DNA of 64,000 nucleotides from Pseudomonas sp. UYIF39 (lineage in GTDB: Bacteria > Pseudomonadota > Gammaproteobacteria > Pseudomonadales > Pseudomonadaceae): positions 62,001 through 126,000 of the forward strand of contig NZ_JALBYU010000015.1 of the NCBI RefSeq assembly GCF_029963765.1, written 5' to 3'. The translations under genes were made by a program, and so were the position numbers. The notes beneath the pieces are model-generated. The model was not told the DNA's origin. It made no database searches and saw only the letters and a list, made by a program, of their open reading frames with translations. Positions 53,539-64,000 of this stretch are shown here, one piece after another. Position 1 is the first letter of the stretch. Each line of letters starts with the position of its first letter.

Positions 53539-55146
53539 ATGAAGTGTTTTCGCTGGTTTGTCCGTGGAAAAGTCGAGGCGAGGGTGATCGCTGGATTGCT
53601 ATCAGTAGTTATAAATTGTTTGTTGCTGGTTGGGTGTTCTGGACAGGTTGTTGATTTAACGCCGGTTCATGTTGAAAGTGCTGGAGATCGGGCGGGTGAA
53701 GCGGTGGCTGAAAACTTGACTCGCCGGTACAGTGATAAACGTGCTAATTGCGGAAGTACGACCTCGCCAGCATTTCTTTGTACTGGCGTAATGTTAAGAG
53801 TGACCAAAACCAGTAATAACTACGATCCGTGGGATCATAGTGAGTTTTCTAGCACTACGGATGCAGTGTCCTTTTCTTATTTGAGGGATGATAGCAACTT
53901 TTTCGCGACACCTTGGAGGGGGGCTAATGGCTTTATATTTTTCCCTGTGCTTGCCACGCCAACTGACAAATATAAACTTGAAGTAAAATGTTATTTCCCC
54001 TTGGATGGGGCAACGTTTTACAGGAACGCGGCAGGCCAGTTTGGGTGTCGGGACAGTATCGTTACCTATCCGTTTCCGGAGGTCAGTAAACCTTGTCGGG
54101 AACAGGGAATTGTGACCGCAGAGCAATGGCTCGAGCATTTCCAAAACCCGGACGGCAAACGCAGACCTAATGCTTATTCCTGTTCGTTTATGGTGACTTC
54201 GAACTTGAATGCAGAGGCTGTCAGGGCTTTCAATGAAGCCATTCGTGTAAGAGCAGCCCTTATTTCGCAAACAGCTTTTGGTGAACACAACGAGTTTAGA
54301 ATTAAAGCGTGGCCAGAATCAGATCCAAAAAAGATACCGATCGAAGCTTTTTTTTATGTCAAGGGTGGTGTGGAGAACGCAAAAATTGACCAGAGAAAGT
54401 ACTTTGATCGAACCGGTGGAGTCGTGGTGCCGATTATTCATATTACATTGCCCGATGTTTATACAGGTAAAGCCACGTTCGAGTATTTAACAAGTGACCA
54501 GGCTGTGTTGCCCCCTCTCCCAGATCCCGACAAGATAAAACCTTCCGTGCCGAAGGCCTATGATGCGGCGGGTGAACATATAAGGATTAGCGATATTTAT
54601 AAGGATGAGGGTCTGGATGTTGAAATTCCTCACTACCCGGATATGGCGGCTGATCATAGGCTGACAGTTCGTTGGAACGGGAGGGTCAGTTACAACAGTT
54701 CTAGTGATGAAGTTGGAGCGCCTCCCGGTAAGAGAATTGTGAAGGTTCCAAGGTTAGAGGTGATGGACAATATAGGGAGTACCGTTGAAATCAGCTATGC
54801 CGTGAGAGAAACTCCCGGGGGCGTATCCCTGGAATCGGAAAGGCTGACACTTCATATCGACCCTCAAGCGTTGAATTTGCCGGCCCCCACCATTGCCGGC
54901 AATAGCGTGTCCGTGAGAGTGGTCGGTCCGGTTGGCTATCAGGTCCGGGTGCGATGGTCAGGAAGCATTACCCGAGATACTGCATGGCAAAATGTGGACT
55001 CCAACGCAGGCAATGTCTTCCTCATTCCACAAGGGTGGTTTGATGAAAACAGGGGTCGCGAGGTCTTGATCAATTACTCGGTAGGACGCACCAATGGCAG
55101 TGAACAAATGATGTTTTCACACGTTTTGAGGCTCGCGGTTCCCTAG
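53539..55146 (+). CDS. Lipoprotein with halovibrin-like N-terminal domain and Ig-like C-terminus
   Basis: 535 residues. Lipobox LLLVGC33 after a basic N-terminus predicts a lipoprotein. Residues ~55-250 (NLTRRYSDKRANCGSTTSPAF, CTGVMLRVT, VSFSYLRDDSNF, NGFIFFP) resemble the halovibrin (HvnA/HvnB, secreted NAD-glycohydrolase) family as it appears in Pseudomonas. Residues ~330-535 look like two beta-sandwich repeats (VRWNGRVSYNSSSDEVGAP; VRWSGSITRDTAWQNVDS), each ending in a YxVRxTxG-like strand. Base composition is clearly more AT-rich than the flanks, suggesting transfer. I am not certain that the catalytic residues are kept. Confidence 0.65.
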   Translation: MKCFRWFVRGKVEARVIAGLLSVVINCLLLVGCSGQVVDLTPVHVESAGDRAGEAVAENLTRRYSDKRANCGSTTSPAFLCTGVMLRVTKTSNNYDPWDHSEFSSTTDAVSFSYLRDDSNFFATPWRGANGFIFFPVLATPTDKYKLEVKCYFPLDGATFYRNAAGQFGCRDSIVTYPFPEVSKPCREQGIVTAEQWLEHFQNPDGKRRPNAYSCSFMVTSNLNAEAVRAFNEAIRVRAALISQTAFGEHNEFRIKAWPESDPKKIPIEAFFYVKGGVENAKIDQRKYFDRTGGVVVPIIHITLPDVYTGKATFEYLTSDQAVLPPLPDPDKIKPSVPKAYDAAGEHIRISDIYKDEGLDVEIPHYPDMAADHRLTVRWNGRVSYNSSSDEVGAPPGKRIVKVPRLEVMDNIGSTVEISYAVRETPGGVSLESERLTLHIDPQALNLPAPTIAGNSVSVRVVGPVGYQVRVRWSGSITRDTAWQNVDSNAGNVFLIPQGWFDENRGREVLINYSVGRTNGSEQMMFSHVLRLAVP

Positions 55147-55292
55147 TTCCTCGCGGTCAAGATCTAGCCTCATGGGCACGCGATCTGACCGTTCAGCACT
55201 CTTCATCAAACTGTCACGTAACTGTGGCAGCGCGCTTGAACAAACTTCATCAGACTCGCGCTCTACTGGAGTCCTGCGTTTCGGTGTTTTTC

Positions 55293-56312
55293 ATGCGTGT
55301 TTTCTTTTTCCTGGCCGCGCTGTTGTTCGGCCTGCCGTCCTTGGCGGCGTCTCGTTGCGATATCAATGTTCCGACCGAACGGGTCGATCTGGCACAGGTG
55401 AGCCTGGCGTACCAGAGCATCGGCCGTGCGTCGGACCCTGCACTGTTACTGGTAATGGGCCTTGGCGGGCAGTTGATTCACTGGCCGGACGAGGTGGTGG
55501 TCGCGTTGTGTCAGCAGGGTTTTCGGGTCATTCGCTATGACAATCGCGATGTCGGTCTCTCGACCTGGCGGCAAGCACCCGCCGACGCCAACCTGACGTT
55601 CGAAGTGCTGCGCTACAAGCTCGGTTTGCCGGTGTCGGCGCCTTACACCCTGACCGATATGGCTGACGATGCCTTTGGCTTGATGAATGCGTTGCACGTC
55701 GAGCAATTCCACGTGTTGGGCGCGAGCATGGGCGGGATGATCGCCCAGCATATGGCGGCGATGGCGCCGCAACGGGTCGAGAGCCTGACCCTGATCATGA
55801 CCAGTTCCGGGGCCGAAGGCTTGCCGGCGCCGAGTGCGGCGTTGGTGCAACTGTTGTCGCGTCGTGGGGCGCCCAATCGCGAAGTGGCGCTGGAGCAGCA
55901 AGCCGATTTGCTGGCGGCGCTAGGCAGCCCGACGGTGAGCGATGATCGGCAGGCATTGCTGCATCAGGCGGCGCTGTCTTATGACCGGGCGTTCAACCCT
56001 GAGGGCGTGAAGCGCCAGATCATGGCGATCCTCGCCGAGCGCAGTCGTGTGGCGCTGCTCAATCAACTGCGTGTTCCGACGCTGGTGGTTCACGGCACGG
56101 CTGATCCGTTGCTGCCGGTCATGCATGGTGTGCACCTGGCGGCGCATATCCGCGGCAGTCAGTTGAAGCTGATCCCAGGGCTGGCGCATCGATTCCAGGA
56201 AGCGTTCAAGGCGCCGTTGCTGGCGGCGGTGTTGCCGTATTTGCAGGCCCACCGTGAAGACCCCTCGCATTGGGCGCAGATTGATCCGGTGGTTGAACAC
56301 AATCTTCTATAA
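55293..56312 (+). CDS. Alpha/beta hydrolase, secreted
   Basis: 339 residues from MRVFFFLAALLFGLPSLAASR (signal peptide). Alpha/beta hydrolase fold: LLLVMGLGGQLIHW oxyanion loop, IRYDNRDVGLST, nucleophile elbow GASMGG, then VVHGTADPLLP (acid) and PGLAHRF (histidine). Family includes esterases and lactonases; substrate unknown. An upstream in-frame extension is not supported. Confidence 0.85.
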   Translation: MRVFFFLAALLFGLPSLAASRCDINVPTERVDLAQVSLAYQSIGRASDPALLLVMGLGGQLIHWPDEVVVALCQQGFRVIRYDNRDVGLSTWRQAPADANLTFEVLRYKLGLPVSAPYTLTDMADDAFGLMNALHVEQFHVLGASMGGMIAQHMAAMAPQRVESLTLIMTSSGAEGLPAPSAALVQLLSRRGAPNREVALEQQADLLAALGSPTVSDDRQALLHQAALSYDRAFNPEGVKRQIMAILAERSRVALLNQLRVPTLVVHGTADPLLPVMHGVHLAAHIRGSQLKLIPGLAHRFQEAFKAPLLAAVLPYLQAHREDPSHWAQIDPVVEHNLL

Positions 56313-56328
56313 CACCCAAATCCAATGT

Positions 56329-56363
56329 GGGAGCAGGCCAGCCCCGCTCCCTCAGGGATAGTG
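56329..56363. repeat. Single degenerate REP-like hairpin
   Basis: TGTGGGAGCAGGCCAGCCCCGCTCCCT between the alpha/beta hydrolase and the DsbA-family gene; a lone, diverged relative of the GGGAGC-type elements. Confidence 0.5.
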
Positions 56364-56440
56364 GAACGGCTGCCACACGGGCTCAGCCTTCGGGTGTATC
56401 GTTCGAACTTTCCGGCGCGTTCCAGTCTGCGAGGTGTGTG

Positions 56441-57106
56441 ATGAGTCCCCCCCTGAAAATCGATTTCGTCAGCGACGTGTCCTGCCCCTGGTGCGTCGTC
56501 GGCCTCTACGGCCTGACCCGGGCCCTGGATTTGCTGGGTGACGAGGTGCAGGCCGAGATCCGTTTTCAGCCGTTCGAACTGAACCCGAAGATGGGGCCTG
56601 AAGGGCAGAACATCACCGAACACATCACCGAGAAGTACGGCTCGACGCCCGAGCAATCCCAGAAGAATCGCGAGATGATCCGCGCGCGTGGCGCCGAGGT
56701 CGGGTTTGCGTTTCGCACGGACGGCAACAGTCGCATCTACAACACCTTCGACGCCCACCGCTTGCTGTTCTGGGCGGGACTGGAGGGGTTGCAGTTCAAT
56801 CTGAAAGATGCGCTGTTCAAGTTGTATTTCACCGAGGGCGGCAATCCGTCCGACCCTGCTCAACTGGCGCAGATTGCGCAAAGTGTGGGACTGGACCGGC
56901 AGCGGGCCGAGGCAATTCTGGCGTCGGATGAATTCGCCAAAGAAGTTCGTGAGGAAGAACAGTTGTGGCTGTCGCGAGGCGTCAGTTCGGTGCCGACCGT
57001 TGTTTTCAACGGGCAGTACGCCGTCACTGGCGGGCAGCCAGTGGAGACGTTTGTCGGGGCGATTCGGCAGATCATGAGTGACGCGAAGGGCGGGACAGTG
57101 AGCTGA
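56441..57106 (+). CDS. DsbA-family oxidoreductase, FrnE-like
   Basis: 221 residues from MSPPLKIDFVSDVSCPWCVVG; thioredoxin-fold CPWC active site near the N-terminus, helical insertion, and VPTVVFNGQYAVTGGQP (cis-Pro region). Matches FrnE / 2-hydroxychromene-2-carboxylate isomerase-like DsbA proteins, cytoplasmic (no signal peptide) thiol-disulfide enzymes linked to oxidative stress. Confidence 0.9.
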   Translation: MSPPLKIDFVSDVSCPWCVVGLYGLTRALDLLGDEVQAEIRFQPFELNPKMGPEGQNITEHITEKYGSTPEQSQKNREMIRARGAEVGFAFRTDGNSRIYNTFDAHRLLFWAGLEGLQFNLKDALFKLYFTEGGNPSDPAQLAQIAQSVGLDRQRAEAILASDEFAKEVREEEQLWLSRGVSSVPTVVFNGQYAVTGGQPVETFVGAIRQIMSDAKGGTVS

Positions 57107-57120
57107 TTCCCATAAAACTT

Positions 57121-57245
57121 GTAGCAGCTGCCGAGCCTGCGAGGCTGCGTAGCAGTCGTAATCCGATCAATGCCGTTTTCCTGAAAGAACACGGTGGCAA
57201 GTTTTGCGACTGCTTCGCAGCCTCGCAGCCTCGGCAGCTGCTACA
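57121..57245. repeat. REP-type inverted repeat (GTAGCAGCTGCCGAG type)
   Basis: GTAGCAGCTGCCGAGCCTGC at 57121 and the complement ending CTGCTACA at 57245. Same family as 26765-26900. Located between convergent frnE-like and glpM genes. Confidence 0.88.
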
Positions 57246-57272
57246 GGCGGGTTTCGGGCAGGATCAAAAATC

Positions 57273-57610
57273 TCAGCCGTGAAGGCGAACCCATACAGTG
57301 ACCAGCACCGTAGCCGCCATCAACCAGGCCACTGCCGCTACAGCGAGCGAAGCCTCCAACCGCATCCGGTCCACCATCACATACAACGTCGCCAGGTAGA
57401 TGAAGTAAGGAATGATCGACCACATCCCAAACACGATGGTGGTCTTCAAATCCTCCAGCGAACGCCCCTTGCCGACGATGTAATGAGCAATCAGCGCAAA
57501 GGTCGGAAACAGCGGCACCAATCCTGCGATGTAATAGTTTTTGGTCCTGGCCAGTGCGGCGAGGATCACTACCACGGCCGCGCCCAGGGTTGCTTTGAGG
57601 ATCAGGTCCA

Positions 57611-57611
<1 letters not shown>
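57273..57611 (-). CDS. glpM: GlpM-family membrane protein
   Basis: 112 residues with four hydrophobic helices; KNYYIAGLVPLFPTFALIAHY and EDLKTTIVFGMWSIIPYFIYL match GlpM, a small inner-membrane protein linked to alginate production in P. aeruginosa. Its ATG overlaps the aauR stop by one base (TGATG), so it is translated from the aau transcript, an uncommon pairing. Confidence 0.87.
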
Positions 57612-58935
<1,324 letters not shown>

Positions 58936-58939
<4 letters not shown>

Positions 58940-60840
58940 ATCGGCTCGGCGTGAGTGGGGCTTACCAACGGTAAACTGAGGACGAAGGTGGTACCACCGC
59001 TGGCCGGGTGCTCGACACCCAAGTGCCCGCCGTTGGCGGCGGCCAGGCTGGCGGAAAGGGTCAGGCCAAGGCCGAGGCCCTGTTCGCCGGGTTTGGTGGT
59101 GAAGAACGGTTCGAACAAATGCTTGCGCGCTTCGGCGTCGATGCCGTGGCCGTTGTCGCGTACACGAAGGCGATATTTGCCATCGAACTCTTCGCCTTCG
59201 AGCCACAGTTCTGGCAGCGGCTGTGCCTGCATGGCGTCGAGGGCGTTGCCGATCAGGTTGACCAGAATCTGCTCCAGACGGGTCTGGTCGATCTGCACCT
59301 GCAGATCGGCGAAGTCTCGGTGCAGTTGCAGATGCGCGCTTTCCACGCGACCACCGAGCAGCTGCAAGGCTGCATCCACCGCTTTGCCGAGGCAGGCCTG
59401 ACCTTTGTCGTCGCCGCGACGAGCGAACGAACGCAGGCTGGCGGTGATCCGGCCCATGCGGTCGATCAATTCGTTGATGGTCTTGAGGTTGGTGCTGGCA
59501 ACGTCCAGTTGACCGCGTTCCAGAAAACGCACGGTGTTGCCGGACAAGGTTCGCAGCGCCGCCAGTGGCTGGTTCAATTCGTGGGCGATGCTGGTGGACA
59601 TCTGGCCGATCGCCGCGAGTTTACCGGCCTGCACCAGTTCATCCTGGGCGCGGCGTAGCGTCTCTTCGGCCAGACGCCGTTCGCGGATCTGGCCCTTGAG
59701 CCGTTCGTTGCTGGCGCGCAGATCAGTGGTGCGTTCGGTAATCCGACGCTCCAGTTGATTGTTGGCTTCCTGCAAGGCTTCCCGGGCGGCCAGGCGCGTG
59801 GCAATGACCTTGCGCCGCTCGTTCCAGGCGATCAGCAGGAACGCCACCAGGGCAAATGCCACCGCCACCAGAATTCCCTGATTGATCGCTTCGCGACGCA
59901 AATCCTGCAGCGGGGTGAGCAGGGTGAAATTCCACGGGGTATCGCTCAATGGCCGGGTTTGCGACAGGTAGCTGATGTCTTCCTCATCGGAGTCCACTTC
60001 GCTGTTGGCGGGGAAGGTGAGTTTTTCCTCGCCTTCGGCCAGTCGTTCACGGGCCAGCGGTTGCAGTTCGTTCAGTGGGAACCAGTAGTACTGAAGGCTG
60101 CGGGCCAGTTTTTCCTTGGTCTCGTCGCTCAGCGGCACAACCGATTTCAGGCGCCGTGCCGGATCGCTGGAAAGAATTATGATGCCGTTTTCATCGCTGA
60201 CGAAAGCTTCCAGCCGTGCGCGCTGCCAGCGTTCTTCCATGGCTTCGAGGCGGACCTTGACCACCGCGACGCCAATGATCTTGCCGTGTTCTTCCAGGCC
60301 ATGAGCCAGGTAATAACCGGGTTCGCCGTTGGTGCTGCCGATGCCGTAGAAACGCCCCGGCTGACCGCGCACGGCATTCTGGAAATAGGCACGGAAGGAC
60401 AGGTCTTCGCCCAGGTAACTGTCGACATCGCGCCAGTTACTGGTGGCCATGACACGGCCAGTGGTGTCCATCACGTAGATAGCCCGACTGCGGCTGCGCC
60501 GGTTCAGGCCTTCGAGGTATTCATTGACCGTCTGCCGGTGTTCCGGCGACGGGTCGGCCAACAGCTTCGAAACGCTGGACTCGAGTTCCAGCAGGCTGGG
60601 CAGGTAGGTGTACTTGCTGATCTCGCTCTCGACAGCGCGGGCGTGCAGTTCCAGCTGACGCTGGCCGTTCTCGCTGAGGCTGCGAATTCCGTAGTGTTCA
60701 CTGACCCAAAAGCCGAGGTAACCCAATCCGATCATCAGGGCGATGACCAGCGGCGGCAGGAACAGATGGCGAATCAGACGGGGTTTCACGGCGAGTGATG
60801 GCGGCGCGGCGCGATAGAGAGTGGGGTCGCATTTCATCAC
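58936..60840 (-). CDS. aauS: Sensor histidine kinase AauS
   Basis: 634 residues. TM1 at ~25-47, periplasmic double-Cache-type sensor (GYYLAHGLEEHGKIIGVAVVKV), TM2 at ~315-335, coiled coil, HisKA with IAHELNQPLAALRTLSGN, HATPase (NLIGNALDAM, DNGHGID, GLGLGLTLSASLAAANGG). DctB-like; position next to aauR and the aat genes identifies AauS, which senses glutamate/aspartate. Start either 60840 or the next ATG at 60837. Confidence 0.92.
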
Positions 60841-60887
60841 AGATGCCTTGGGTCAACCACAACACTTACTTAGAGCGCCACCACCGG

Positions 60888-60984
60888 CCCCTGTGGGAGC
60901 GAGCTTGCTCGCGATGGGGCCATTACAGTCAACATTGATGGTGAATGTCAGTCCGCTATCGCGAGCAAGCTCGCTCCCACAGGG
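60888..60984. repeat. REP element pair (GGGAGCGAGCTTGCTCGC type)
   Basis: CCCCTGTGGGAGCGAGCTTG at 60888 and its complement ending at 60984, between aatP and aauS on the same strand; it may stabilise the upstream aat mRNA end and separate the two units. Confidence 0.92.
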
Positions 60985-61016
60985 GATTGGTGTGGCATTG
61001 AGCAAGTGCCTGGTGC

Positions 61017-61751
61017 TTAGTGCTGCAGAATCTTGTTGAGGAAGTGCTGTGTACGCTCGGCGCGAGCGTTGATGTCGCCGAAGAACTCCTCTTTCTTGCA
61101 GTCTTCGATGATCTTGCCCTGGTCCATGAAAATCACCCGGTCCGCCACTTTACGGGCGAAACCCATTTCGTGGGTCACGCACATCATGGTCATGCCTTCG
61201 TGGGCCAGTTGCACCATCACGTCGAGTACTTCGTTGACCATTTCAGGGTCCAGTGCCGAGGTCGGTTCGTCGAACAGCATGACGATCGGGTCCATCGCCA
61301 GCGCGCGGGCAATCGCCACACGCTGTTGCTGACCACCGGAGAGCTGGCCCGGATGCTTATGCGCATGTGCAGACAGCCCGACGCGCTCAAGCAGTTGCAG
61401 GCCTTTCTTGGTGGCTTCTTCCTTGCTGCGGCCCAACACCTTGATCTGCGCGATGGTCAGGTTTTCGGTGATGGTCAGGTGCGGGAACAGTTCGAAATGC
61501 TGGAACACCATGCCAACGCGCGAACGCAGTTTCGGCAGGTCGGTCTTCGGGTCGGCGATGGACGTGCCATCGACCACCACGTCGCCTTTCTGGAACGGTT
61601 CCAGGGCATTGACGCATTTGATCAGGGTGGATTTTCCGGAACCGGACGGCCCGCACACTACAATCACTTCGCCTTTTTTGACCTCGGTGCTGCAGTCAGT
61701 CAGTACCTGGAAGTCGCCATACCACTTGTTGACATTCTTGATAGAGATCAT
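61017..61751 (-). CDS. aatP: Glutamate/aspartate ABC transporter ATP-binding subunit
   Basis: 244 residues from MISIKNVNKWYGDFQVLTDC. Walker A GPSGSGKST, Q-loop FQHFELFPHLT, signature LSGGQQQRVAIARALA, Walker B VMLFDEPTSALD, H-loop CVTHEMGFARKVADRV. Polar amino acid family (GltL/AatP). Starts 4 bp inside the permease stop. Confidence 0.95.
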   Translation of the reverse strand: MISIKNVNKWYGDFQVLTDCSTEVKKGEVIVVCGPSGSGKSTLIKCVNALEPFQKGDVVVDGTSIADPKTDLPKLRSRVGMVFQHFELFPHLTITENLTIAQIKVLGRSKEEATKKGLQLLERVGLSAHAHKHPGQLSGGQQQRVAIARALAMDPIVMLFDEPTSALDPEMVNEVLDVMVQLAHEGMTMMCVTHEMGFARKVADRVIFMDQGKIIEDCKKEEFFGDINARAERTQHFLNKILQH

Positions 61752-62422
61752 ACGGCAAACCTTTTTTGCAGACGCTTGACCAGCAGCGAGGCGGCAAAGC
61801 TGATTGTGAAGTACGTGAGACCTGCAAAGATCAGGAACTCGTTGGAGCGACCGATGATGTCGCCACTGGCACGCGAGGCATTGAGGAAATCCACCAGGCC
61901 GACCGCGTAGACCAGCGAAGTGTCCTGGAACAGGATGATGCTCTGTTGCAGCAGCAGCGGGGTCATCTTGCGAAACGCTTGCGGCAGGATGATCAAACGC
62001 ATCATCTGGCCATACGTCATGCCCAAGGCTTGGGCTGCACCCATCTGCCCCTTGGAAATCGACTGCACGCCGGCCCGGACGATTTCGCAGAAGTACGCCG
62101 CTTCGAACATCATGAACGCCACGATGCACGAGGCAAACGCGCCGATCGGGGTGTCTTCGCCGGTGATCCAGCGCAATACGAACGGCACCGCCAGGTAGAA
62201 CCAGGTGATGACCAGCAGCAGCGGAATCGAACGGAAGTAGTTAACGTAGGCGCCGGCAATGTTCGACAGCCATTTGCTGTGGGACAGGCGCATCAGCGCC
62301 AGGATCGTGCCGAGGATGATCCCGCCGGACACACCCAACGCCATCAGTTGCAGGGTCATGACCATGCCGTTCCACAAACCCGGCAGGGACGGGATGATGC
62401 CCGAGAAGTCGAATTCCATCAT
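61748..62422 (-). CDS. aatM: Glutamate/aspartate ABC transporter permease AatM
   Basis: 224 residues, about five helices; polar-amino-acid permease features VNYFRSIPLLLVITWFY, AAYFCEIVRAGVQSISKGQ, AAQALGMTYGQMMRLIILPQA (EAA loop). Equivalent to GltK. Overlaps aatQ and aatP by 4 bp each. Confidence 0.95.
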   Translation of the reverse strand: MMEFDFSGIIPSLPGLWNGMVMTLQLMALGVSGGIILGTILALMRLSHSKWLSNIAGAYVNYFRSIPLLLVITWFYLAVPFVLRWITGEDTPIGAFASCIVAFMMFEAAYFCEIVRAGVQSISKGQMGAAQALGMTYGQMMRLIILPQAFRKMTPLLLQQSIILFQDTSLVYAVGLVDFLNASRASGDIIGRSNEFLIFAGLTYFTISFAASLLVKRLQKRFAV

Positions 62423-63165
62423 TTACCCCCTACGGAGATCAGGCCCGGTACGGCCACTTTCTTCTCGACCATGCGCATCAGCAGCATCAGGCCCATGTTC
62501 AGCGTGAAGTAGATCAGCGTTGCCAGGGTGAAGGCTTCGAACAGGTTGGCCGAGAACTCGGCGGTCTGTTTGGTCTGTGCGAGCAACTCCATCAGGCCGA
62601 TCAGCGACGCGACGGAAGAGTTCTTGAACACGTTCAGGAATTCTGAGGTGAGCGGCGGAATGATGATCCGATAGGCTTGGGGCAGCAGCACGTTCCAGTA
62701 GATCTGCGGCAGCTTGAAGCCCATGGCGCGAGCGGCGGATTCCTGGCCGCGAGGCAGCGCCTGGATGCCAGTACGCACTTGTTCGCAAACGCGAGCAGCG
62801 GTGAACAGGCCCAGGCAGACGACAACGCTCAGGTAGGCCGAAGTGGTCGGGTTCAGGTCCTGCTTGTACCAGTCTTGCAGGTTCTGCGGCAGCAGGTCGG
62901 GCACCAGGAAGTACCAGATAAACAGCTGAACCAGCAGCGGCACGTTACGGAAGAGTTCGACGTAACAGGTCGCGATGCCCGATACGATGCGGTTCGGCAC
63001 GGTGCGCATGACGCCCAGAATCGAGCCCAGCAGCAGGGCAACGATCCAGGCCACGACGGCGATGGCGATGGTCCAGCCCAAGCCGGAGATGTACCAGTCG
63101 AGATACGTCTCGCTGCCCACGCCGGTGGACTTGAAGAACACGCCCCAGTCCCAGTTGTAATTCAT
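62419..63165 (-). CDS. aatQ: Glutamate/aspartate ABC transporter permease AatQ
   Basis: 248 residues, MNYNWDWGVFFKSTGVGSET start typical of GltJ/AatQ; ELFRNVPLLVQLFIWYF, AARVCEQVRTGIQALPRGQ and AARAMGFKLPQIYWNVLLPQA (EAA loop). Follows aatJ after a 190-bp gap that contains a hairpin. Confidence 0.95.
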   Translation of the reverse strand: MNYNWDWGVFFKSTGVGSETYLDWYISGLGWTIAIAVVAWIVALLLGSILGVMRTVPNRIVSGIATCYVELFRNVPLLVQLFIWYFLVPDLLPQNLQDWYKQDLNPTTSAYLSVVVCLGLFTAARVCEQVRTGIQALPRGQESAARAMGFKLPQIYWNVLLPQAYRIIIPPLTSEFLNVFKNSSVASLIGLMELLAQTKQTAEFSANLFEAFTLATLIYFTLNMGLMLLMRMVEKKVAVPGLISVGGK

Positions 63166-63311
63166 TAGGGTCTCCCCTCAGATCGTTCGATGTACAAGTG
63201 CCCGCCTGGGGAAGCTCCGTTCCCGCCCGATTGAAGATCAGGCACACACGAGCGGCTCGACAGCCACCGGTTCGAGTGTTTCCAGAAATGCCAGCAGGGA
63301 GTGACTATCCC

Positions 63312-63335
63312 CTGAAAGGGCAGTGGCCCTCTCAG
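63312..63335 (-). promoter_or_regulatory. Intercistronic hairpin between aatJ and aatQ
   Basis: CTGAAAGGG (63312-63320) / CCCTCTCAG (63327-63335), 9 bp with one G-T pair on the minus-strand RNA and a 6-nt loop, 20 bp past the aatJ stop. Such a structure would protect the binding-protein mRNA and reduce permease expression, the usual stoichiometry of ABC importers. Confidence 0.6.
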
Positions 63336-63355
63336 GAGATAAGGTTAGTCAGAAA

Positions 63356-64000
63356 TCAGGACTTCTTGTCGTCAGCCGCTTTATCGGTCGGATTGGCGAT
63401 CAGGGCCTTGAGCTCGTCGCTCATCGGGAACATCAGGTTCAGGTTTTTTGGCGGGATTGGCTGCATGAACCATTTTTCGTAGATCTTGTTGATCTCGCCG
63501 GACTTGTAGGTCGCAACGATCGCGTCATCCACGGCCTTCTTGAACGGCTCGTCGCCTTTACGGACCATGCAGCCGTAGATTTCGTAGGACTGTGCAGTAC
63601 CGGTCACGGCCCAATCGGTTGGCTTCTTGGCCTTGGCCATTTCACCGGCCAGCAAGGCGTCGTCCATCATGAAAGCCACGGCGCGGCCGCTTTCCAGCAT
63701 GTTGAAGGACTCGCCGTGGTCTTTGGCGGAGATGACGTTCATGCCCATCTGCTTGTCGGCGTTCATCGACTTGAGGATGCGCTCGGACGTGGTGCCCGCG
63801 GTGGTCACGACGTTCTTGCCTTTCAGGTCGGCGAAGTCTTTGTACGGCGAATCCTTCTTCGACAGCAGCTTGGTGCCGATTTCGAAGATGCCGACGGAGA
63901 AGTCAACTTGTTGCTGACGCTCGACGTTGTTGGTGGTGGAGCCGCACTCGACGTCCACGGTGCCGTTCTGCACCAGCGGGATACGGGTTTGCGAAGTCAC
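63356..64000 (-). CDS. aatJ: Glutamate/aspartate periplasmic binding protein, 5' end outside window
   Basis: C-terminal 214 residues of a GltI/AatJ-type solute-binding protein: LVQNGTVDVECGSTTNNVERQQ, FVVTTAGTTSERI-like lobe (NVVTTAGTTSERILKSMN), MLESGRAVAFMMDDALL, YKSGEINKIYEKWFMQP. The reading frame is open to the window edge; the N-terminus and signal peptide are beyond it. First gene of aatJQMP. Confidence 0.95.
   Translation of the reverse strand: MTSQTRIPLVQNGTVDVECGSTTNNVERQQQVDFSVGIFEIGTKLLSKKDSPYKDFADLKGKNVVTTAGTTSERILKSMNADKQMGMNVISAKDHGESFNMLESGRAVAFMMDDALLAGEMAKAKKPTDWAVTGTAQSYEIYGCMVRKGDEPFKKAVDDAIVATYKSGEINKIYEKWFMQPIPPKNLNLMFPMSDELKALIANPTDKAADDKKS

Overview
The window is a chromosomal segment of a fluorescent Pseudomonas (P. 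fluorescens-like). Supporting signs are the high-GC coding style, quinoprotein glucose dehydrogenase, the AauSR/Aat acidic amino acid uptake system, three paralogous three-domain c-di-GMP regulators, and repeated REP-type palindromes of the GGGAGCGAGCTTGCTCGC kind. No tRNA, rRNA, CRISPR, integrase or transposase was seen.

Region 1-9400 (mostly minus strand): the 5' part of gcd, then a five-gene operon benE-type transporter / FAD amine oxidase / RidA / threonine-synthase-like lyase / serine hydroxymethyltransferase. A divergent MocR-type (GntR plus aminotransferase) regulator faces it across a promoter rich in short inverted and direct repeats. This looks like a self-contained amino-acid catabolic island with an unknown substrate and is the best candidate for an undescribed pathway. 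Region 9500-12060: a VF530-family protein, a Pr6Pr membrane protein, and a PadR repressor coupled to a siderophore-interacting ferric reductase, resembling the enterobacterial NfeR/NfeF pair and preceded by a perfect 16-bp palindrome.

Region 12100-18140: a complete CS1-type (alpha-class) chaperone/usher pilus operon (major pilin, usher, tip adhesin, chaperone, second pilin). It is followed, on the opposite strand, by a 1709-residue LRR/NEL-type ubiquitin ligase effector, then a divergent class A penicillin-binding protein. Together the pilus and the NEL protein suggest host association.

Region 27200-38090: a ProY-like amino acid permease, OpgC-type acyltransferase, a GtrA/GtrB/Gtr-II-like O-antigen glucosylation cassette, an FMN-binding glutamate-synthase-like gene broken by a frameshift, and a LuxR regulator / RamA-like amidase / APC permease group.

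Region 38080-48120: a compact signalling locus. On the minus strand are REC-PAS-GGDEF-EAL, REC-GGDEF-EAL, a di-haem cytochrome c peroxidase, a DAHL-type membrane histidine kinase and a REC-histidine kinase, with start/stop overlaps at several junctions. A divergent REC-HD-GYP-like protein lies on the plus strand. The two GGDEF-EAL proteins carry complementary lesions (one in GGDEF, one in EAL), and the HD-GYP domain has lost its HD pair.

Region 48200-64000: Nudix hydrolase, LysE exporter, GNAT acetyltransferase, metR/metE, a low-GC halovibrin-like lipoprotein, an alpha/beta hydrolase, a FrnE-type DsbA protein, glpM, aauR, aauS and the aatPMQJ glutamate/aspartate ABC transporter, which runs off the window end.
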